Origin: Paracamarosporium sp. OC-R06-R3
Taxonomy: Eukaryota; Ascomycota; Dothideomycetes; Pleosporales; Didymosphaeriaceae
Assembly (NCBI GenBank): GCA_019828545.1
Contig: JACVRA010000056.1
Coordinates: forward strand, 62,001-126,000
Direction of reading: 5' to 3'
DNA: 64,000 nucleotides
Part shown: positions 58,576 through 64,000 of the stretch, one piece after another
Numbering within the stretch: the stretch's first letter is position 1
Layout: the number at the start of each line of letters is the position of its first letter
Program-made: the position numbers and the translations under genes
Notes under the pieces: model-generated
What the model saw: only the letters and a program-made list of their open reading frames with translations
The model's database searches: none
What the model was told of the DNA's origin: nothing

Positions 58576-60067
58576 CGATAGAGAAACTACTGGAGCTTTG
58601 TAGGCTGGGCAAGACGGCGAAGACCATGTCATCTGCCGACTCCTCCTTGGGGTCATTCGCCGTCTGCCGGACGCATGAACGAGCGTCCTCTATCATATCA
58701 GCGTGGCCGTTACAGCTAGAAGATTTTCTCGACGAAACAAGTCACCACTCGGCCATCGGGGGACCCGGCGAGAAAATCACCAAGACGTGGTTTTCCTACG
58801 ATGAAATAAGAGTTGTGCGATGAGCGCTGCTCTACAGGTACAACGGGTGCTGCTTGATTATCAACGCAGGCGCAGGTCTTAAGGGTCGTCTTCCTCTTTT
58901 TTTACTTTGCCAGTCCTGGCCTTTGCTCGCACGAATACGCGCAGTTGTTACAATGGTATGCTCCAAGGACGCATCATCCTCAGGCTCGGAAAAACACACA
59001 GTCGAGTATACTCCGCCTGCATGATCTGCAGCGTAGTCGAGAACGACGGGTTCCTCGTCTACTATACCAACCGGGTAGATCATCGCCAGCCCGAATCTCC
59101 TCACCATCTGCGCTGTTCCTTATCGCAAGTCGCAATACAGCACAGAAGGCCATCCCCCTCTCTTTTCCGGCGTATACAACACTGTCTATCAATCTCTGGT
59201 CACTTCATCGAGCACTTCGATCATCCATTAATGCGCACCCTTTTACATCCCTCTCCGACGACCGGGCCGGGCTTCGCTGGAGCTACATCTTATCCGCTAC
59301 CACCACTCCCATTCGTGTCTGACGGACACGCATATCAATGTCTTCCGCTGCTACTTCTACCACCGCTTTCATCGGGCATTGCATTGGCGAGTAAGCACTT
59401 TCCCTCATCCATCCATCCATCCATCCATCCATCCATCCATCCATCCATCCATCTCATACGAACGGTGAAACATGTTTTCGGAGGAGGAGCAGGTGCAGTT
59501 AGTCAGGTCTGAGATACCCCTTTTATTTGCATTTCTTACAAGCGTGTTCTGAGCTTGGGGGCTTGGGACGCAGTTTTTCTGGTTGGATAGGTGGTAATTT
59601 TTTTTTTTTTTTTTGAGCTGAGCTGAGCTGAGGTGAGGGGGGTGGAGGTGGAGGTAATTGTGCTAGGGGGATAGATGGGGATGGGATAGGATAGGATAGG
59701 GGTAATTAATAATCATTTGTGTATTGTGTGCTTTTGGTTTGGCTTGCTGTTGATCTGGTTGCGAGTGTGTGTGGCTTGTGTGGCTACTTGTTGTGAGGGA
59801 GTGTGCGGAGGTTGAGGACGCGCTGGGTATGTGTGGGGTTGGGGTCGTGGGTGATGGTATGGGTGGAGAGATAGATGTTGTGGTGCTTTTATAAGGGGTG
59901 AGGACTTGAGTTACTCGTGTTAATGGGATTGTGCAACTAGAATACTGCTTGGGGATAAGATACTTGGAGCCTCGATATAGTCCACGTCGTCTGTACAGAC
60001 GCAAGCTCATCTTCTACTTCCTTCCAGCACCATCCCACAAGAGCACCGAGCGCATCGAACCACCCAT
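58576..60067. other. Convergent spacer with ATCC microsatellite
   Basis: A 1.5-kb region between two gene ends. A minus-strand ATG frame at 58832-59107 (91 aa) is open but resembles nothing known. The plus strand holds (ATCC)n at 59406-59453, a T run at about 59598-59614 followed by (GAGCT)n, then a G+T-rich stretch to about 59880. Confidence 0.45.
59406..59453. repeat. (ATCC)n microsatellite
   Basis: About eleven perfect tandem copies of a four-base unit, flanked by nonrepetitive sequence. Confidence 0.95.
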
Positions 60068-61171
60068 TCAAGCCCCAGACCCGCTCCCCCACGCCCTCTC
60101 AGCCACCTCCTCCACACCCATCGGCTTAATCTGCGGAAACTCCCCATTTCTAAGCCCAACCTGACTGACATCCAACACACCCCTCACAGCCATAAGCCCA
60201 AACTCACTAATCATCTCGCGCATACCAGGGTAATCCTCCTCGGTAGGTGCGCCCGACGGCTGCGGCAGCATCGTCGCCTCTCCCCTCTCAAGCTGCTCAA
60301 CAGAATCATACGTGACATCCCACTTCTGCCCTGCACCACCATCAGCACCCACCCAAGACTCTCCAAAAACAAAAAGAGAAAAACAAGGTAGAAGAGGAAG
60401 AAAAAAAAACATACCAGTAACCCTCTCAGCAACGCCCAAAAACTCATTCCACGACAGCGTCTCAGCCACAAAAGCGCTCACCTCAGGCCACACGTCCTCC
60501 TCGAGCAGCGCACAAAGATACCGCGCCAAATCCGCAGTGTGCAGGAACGATACGCGCCCGCTGCCGTCCCCCGGCACCGCCGCGCGCCGCGCCGAGAAAT
60601 CAAGCACGTACCGGAACGGCTTCATGGTGCTGGGCACGCGCGGCTGCCCGTAGTGGTCCAGCGTCCAGCCCAGCACCACGCGCGTGAATTGCAGGCTTGA
60701 CGTGCGCAGGGCGGCGGCCGCGTCGAGCCAGTAGCGGGCTGCCGGGTGGAATTTGGCGATGTCCTCGGTGTAGTGGATGCCGTATTCGCTTGGGATGAAC
60801 TTTTTCACCGTGGGCGCGTCGCGAGCGGCCGTTATGAGGTTCAGCTGGGCGGTGCTGGTTTCCGGGGAGGAGAGGATCAGGGCGGAGATTACGATGTCGA
60901 CTTTGTTTTCTTGGAGGAGGGTTTGGAGGCTTGGAGGGGAGGTGTAGTCTGCTGCGAGGGTGGGGAGTGAGACGGAGCCTATGTTGAGGGTGGATGTCTG
61001 TGGGTGGGAGTTAGTATGGTTAGGGTTGTCTACGAGGAGGAGGAGTTATGGGAGTTGCACGTTTCTGCTCAGGATCAGGATCTTGTGTTTTCCCTGCTCG
61101 ACGAGGCCGGTGACGATGGCGCGGCCGATGCCGCCTGTACCGCCTGCTACTGCTACTGTGTATGAAGGCAT
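60068..61171 (-). CDS. NmrA-like / isoflavone-reductase-like NAD(P)-binding protein
   Basis: Three exons (61171-61061, 60997-60415, 60330-60068) with introns of 63 and 84 nt encode 318 aa, a normal length. The N terminus MPSYTVAVAGGTGGIGRAIV carries the GxxGxxG dinucleotide-binding loop of a Rossmann fold. KKFIPSEYGIHYTED and the RVSFLHTADLARYLCALL stretch are typical of the NmrA/isoflavone reductase group of atypical short-chain dehydrogenases. Members include reductases of secondary metabolism and NAD(P)-sensing regulators such as NmrA. No biosynthetic cluster neighbours are present, so substrate and role are open. Confidence 0.9.
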
Positions 61172-63135
61172 TGTTACTGAGTGTCTGTGGGGAAGCTGGA
61201 AGTTCGTGATCAGGAAACTGGAATGATGCTGAAGCTGAAGCCGTGTTTCTGACCACAGTAATCATGCCTCAGTTCCTCTTCTTATATACGCTCCATCGCC
61301 AAAACACCTCGTCTTTAACACCACACGTAGACCCAAGAATATACCCGGTCCATCCTAAACATGATGCCACCACGGTTGCTTACATGAACATACATAGGCC
61401 AAGATCCTTGCGTGCTGGAGCCGCGTCCTTGGCCAGCTGAATAACCGTTCAAAAAGACGGCTGCCTTTCACCATACGCCCTTACTTATGCGTTTCCAGTG
61501 TAGGCCGCCCTCTTGGCAGCCCGCACCCTCACTAATCACTCAGCAGATCATCGTGTAAGCAGCGCTTGGCGCGCTAACTTCGCGGTCCTCGCGCCCCGTA
61601 CGCTAGTGTAGGTTGGTAGGTATATTGGTGGTGTTGTAGTGTGTAGTGTGTCGTGGTTCAAGCTGTTGTGGTAATGAATCGGATTTAGAAATTGGATTGT
61701 TGCGAAAGGATGTAGAAGTCTGCGGTTGAACGTCTCTTATCTTCGTTCTACCTAACAACGTATATCTTAGAAATGTCCGAAGCGCTTGAGAGAAGGATGT
61801 AGACTACAGCGAGATATTACATCACATCACATCTATACCACCGAGCTAAAATAATACACACTTGAATCTCATCCTAGCCCCTCATCTCGACCAGAATGTT
61901 AGCAACACTCCACCTCCGCACCACAGCACAACAACTCGTAACTGTTGAGGCAGGTACACCCAATAGGGTGGTGGCAGGCGCCAAGGCCTTTGTTTATTTA
62001 GCTCTCCTCCGGTAGTCATGATCAATCAATCTTACATCACACTTCTACAAATCATCAGTAACAACCGTGCAATAGTCAAGTTGTACTACAACCTCAACCC
62101 GTATACCCTCATATACTGGAACAAGACACCCCTGACAAAAAGACAGCGAAAAATATAAATCCAGCACCCTCATCCTTCCCTCACCTCCTCTCCACTTCAA
62201 CCCTACACACGCCATCCAACCCATTCAGTGCACCTCGCCTACTTATCCACACCTCTCGATTCCATTTCCCTAATACCAGATACCATTTCTCCCCCTCATC
62301 CTCATCCTCATCCTCTAAACCCAACCCTCGACACCATACCTCACTCAGCACCCCCCTTCCCTACACCACATCCGTCCCACCTCACCCACTCCCCTCCCTT
62401 CATACAATCCCATTAATAACAAACAATACAAAATACAAAGTCACGCGTTCGTCCGCGTACAAGATCGTACATACCAGGATACATGCCAATCTTGGAATAT
62501 TCTGGATTGCGTAAGAGAGCATGGGCGAGAGTATATATATGTATGGGGATATGTATGGATTTGTGTGGGGTGTTGGGAGGTGAGGAGGGAGGGAGGGGGC
62601 AAGGGAGGTGTTTATCATCTATGTGTGTATTGCTCACTCTTCATATCACATCACACAGCAAACTGAATAGCTAGGTAATTACGTTCGCGTGATTTGCACT
62701 GTATCCACATCCACATCCACCCACAGATTCAAATGCAAAGATAAAGAGATAGATATTTCGATTGCTTTGTTGATTGTTTCCGAACTACGTACGTACGTAC
62801 GTGTGTCCCCGTCTTCCTTGGTCCGTTGCTTCGTTCATTCGGGGAGTAAGCACGTGGTAGCTACGCAAAGTACTTCGTCTCCGTTCGGTTCCATGCCATG
62901 CCATACCATGCTAGTCAAGGCATGCTCGGCTCAAAAGGGGGTATTTCTATCCGTGAACCCAAACGTCCTGTTCCATGCCATCATATCCCATACCATGCCA
63001 TACCATGCCATCTATCTACCAAAAAACGCCAGTCCCTCGATGATCCAACCAACGCTAAACCCACTCAAACGCCACGGACAACTTTTATTTTCCTTCTTCC
63101 CAGCTCAAAAGCCCTTGCCAATCCCATCCCGCTAA
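61172..63135. other. Spacer between NmrA-like and TRAF-zinc-finger genes
   Basis: A 2-kb region. The plus strand is A+C-rich at about 62030-62450 (including CCTCAT repeats at 62294-62316) and turns G+T-rich at about 62480-62640. Short repeats follow: (ACGT)n at 62786-62803 and CCATG/CCATA words at 62891-63013. No gene was recognised. Confidence 0.45.
62891..63013. repeat. CCATG/CCATA pentanucleotide repeats, two blocks
   Basis: Blocks at 62891-62911 and 62972-63013 consist of alternating CCATG and CCATA units separated by about 60 bp of nonrepetitive sequence. Confidence 0.75.
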
Positions 63136-64000
63136 TCAAAGCTTCGTATCCTGCCTATTCGAATCGCTCAGGCGTCTCAACGGCGCATAAATGCTGGGCC
63201 CCGGTCCCGAGCGCCCGGCACTCCCCTGCGTGCCGCTACTCGCACCCGCACCGGCGTTCGCACTGGCCGACCGCGCGGAATTGCGCTGCTGCAGCGTGGC
63301 GCTCATCAGCCAGTGGAGCTGCATACGCATGCCGTTGATGGCCGCGTTCGTGTGCAGCATCTCATCCTTTGCGCGCTGGCTCTCGTTGATGACCATCATG
63401 TTGGTGCGGCCCTCGAGCTCGGTGAGCGCGTTGGCGATGCGGTTGACTTCGTCACGGAGAGACTCGTGCAGCGTGAGGAGGTGGTGCACTTGGGAGTCGA
63501 AGGGGGGCTGGCTGGGGTTGGCGAATGGCGGCTGAGACTCGTTCTGGGGCACGGGCGGAAACGAGGCCGGCGGGAGGCGGAAGTCTGGCGTGGGGATGAG
63601 ATGTGTGGGCGGGAAGGCGTCGGTGATGGTGGGGTCTAGGGGGTTCGTGGCGGCGAAGGATGAGGAGGAGTCGTTGGCCGGGTACAGCATGTTTGTGATG
63701 TTGGAGAGGCCGTCTTCTAGGATCCCGACCTTGCGGGTTAAGGGGTCTAAACGGGCTTCGTTCCGCTCGATGCGGGCTTGCTGTTCGCGGAAGTGCGGAG
63801 CCATAGTAGCCATTGGACACGTCTTCTCGTGGAGGTTTGTCTGCGCTCGCTGCGAGGTGAAGGTGCAGCCGACTATCGTGCCCTGGCAAGGGCTGATGAC
63901 CTTGCCGCAGGCGTTTTTGACGTGCGGCTTGAGATCGAGTCGCAGCAGGGTGATATCGCAATGGGGACAGTTAGTTGACCGGTTGGCACAGGCGGTCCTC
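63136..64000 (-). CDS. TRAF-type zinc-finger protein, C-terminal part (5' end outside window)
   Basis: The frame is open from the window edge to a stop at 63136, about 287 residues seen, with no start inside. The first 60 residues read as TRAF-type zinc-finger sequence: paired Cys/His as in NCPHCDITLLRLDLKPHV, then ACGKVISPC, GCTF and LHEKTCP. A helical linker (MAPHFREQQARIERNEARLD) and a Pro-rich stretch follow. A coiled-coil-like region (HHLLTLHESLRDEVNRIANAL) and a Gly/Ser/Ala-rich end complete it. Relatives often have a RING finger before the TRAF fingers and act as E3 ligases, so a RING beyond the edge is likely but unseen. The shorter ATG-led frame from 63813 is internal to this gene. 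Confidence 0.8.
   Translation of the reverse strand, partial: RTACANRSTNCPHCDITLLRLDLKPHVKNACGKVISPCQGTIVGCTFTSQRAQTNLHEKTCPMATMAPHFREQQARIERNEARLDPLTRKVGILEDGLSNITNMLYPANDSSSSFAATNPLDPTITDAFPPTHLIPTPDFRLPPASFPPVPQNESQPPFANPSQPPFDSQVHHLLTLHESLRDEVNRIANALTELEGRTNMMVINESQRAKDEMLHTNAAINGMRMQLHWLMSATLQQRNSARSASANAGAGASSGTQGSAGRSGPGPSIYAPLRRLSDSNRQDTKL

Noticed and set aside
58832..59107. Minus-strand 91-aa frame as a small gene
   Set aside because: It has an ATG and a natural-looking composition, but no recognised family, no clear upstream exon and no other support; left as an unproven frame.

Overview
The window is nuclear DNA of a filamentous ascomycete (Pezizomycotina). The evidence is short introns (44 to 241 nt, nearly all GT-AG) that break conserved proteins in frame, together with a fungal gene set: KCS1, KIN1, CAF40, PSF1, CDC9, MIX23, a VSB1-like SulP transporter and a patatin-NACHT-ankyrin NLR. 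Gene style suggests Dothideomycetes, possibly Pleosporales, but this is inference only. I rebuilt 18 protein-coding genes by joining exons. No rRNA, tRNA, CRISPR array or intact transposon was recognised.

Layout. 0.4-4.4 kb: inositol hexakisphosphate kinase (KCS1 type, +). 6.7-10.3 kb: a patatin-NACHT-ankyrin receptor (-) whose first intron appears to be GC-AG. 11.6-13.8 kb: GPATCH1/TOUGH-like G-patch protein (-), divergent from KIN1-type kinase (14.9-18.2 kb, +). CAF40 (18.8-20.2 kb, +) and ribosomal protein uL1 (21.4-22.1 kb, +) follow. MIX23 (23.2-23.8 kb, -) and DNA ligase I (24.2-27.3 kb, +) share a 400-bp divergent promoter; the ligase has a second in-frame upstream ATG that adds a mitochondrial-type leader. 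28.7-31.1 kb: large coiled-coil protein (-). 31.1-35.0 kb: gene-poor, with degenerate tandem repeats. 35.0-38.0 kb: HMG-box regulator and GINS subunit PSF1 (+). 39.4-42.9 kb: VSB1-like SulP/STAS/cNMP transporter (+). 43.3-45.9 kb: low-complexity protein (+). 47.2-50.4 kb: protein with about 20 ankyrin repeats (+). 50.4-53.8 kb: long repeat-rich spacer. 53.8-56.1 kb: Meu6-like PH protein with a charged tail (+). 57.4-58.6 kb: UBTD-type ubiquitin-domain protein with a lipid-anchor N terminus (+). 60.1-61.2 kb: NmrA-like reductase (-). 63.1-64.0 kb: C-terminal part of a TRAF-type zinc-finger protein (-) that runs off the window.

Most genes are unlinked housekeeping functions (replication: CDC9, PSF1; mRNA turnover and splicing: CAF40, GPATCH1; translation: uL1; polarity: KIN1; inositol pyrophosphate signalling: KCS1). 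Nothing resembles a secondary-metabolite or other functional cluster. The less usual items are the NLR with altered motif residues, the dual-start ligase, ACGCGW boxes upstream of both replication genes, and several odd noncoding repeat and strand-skew regions.
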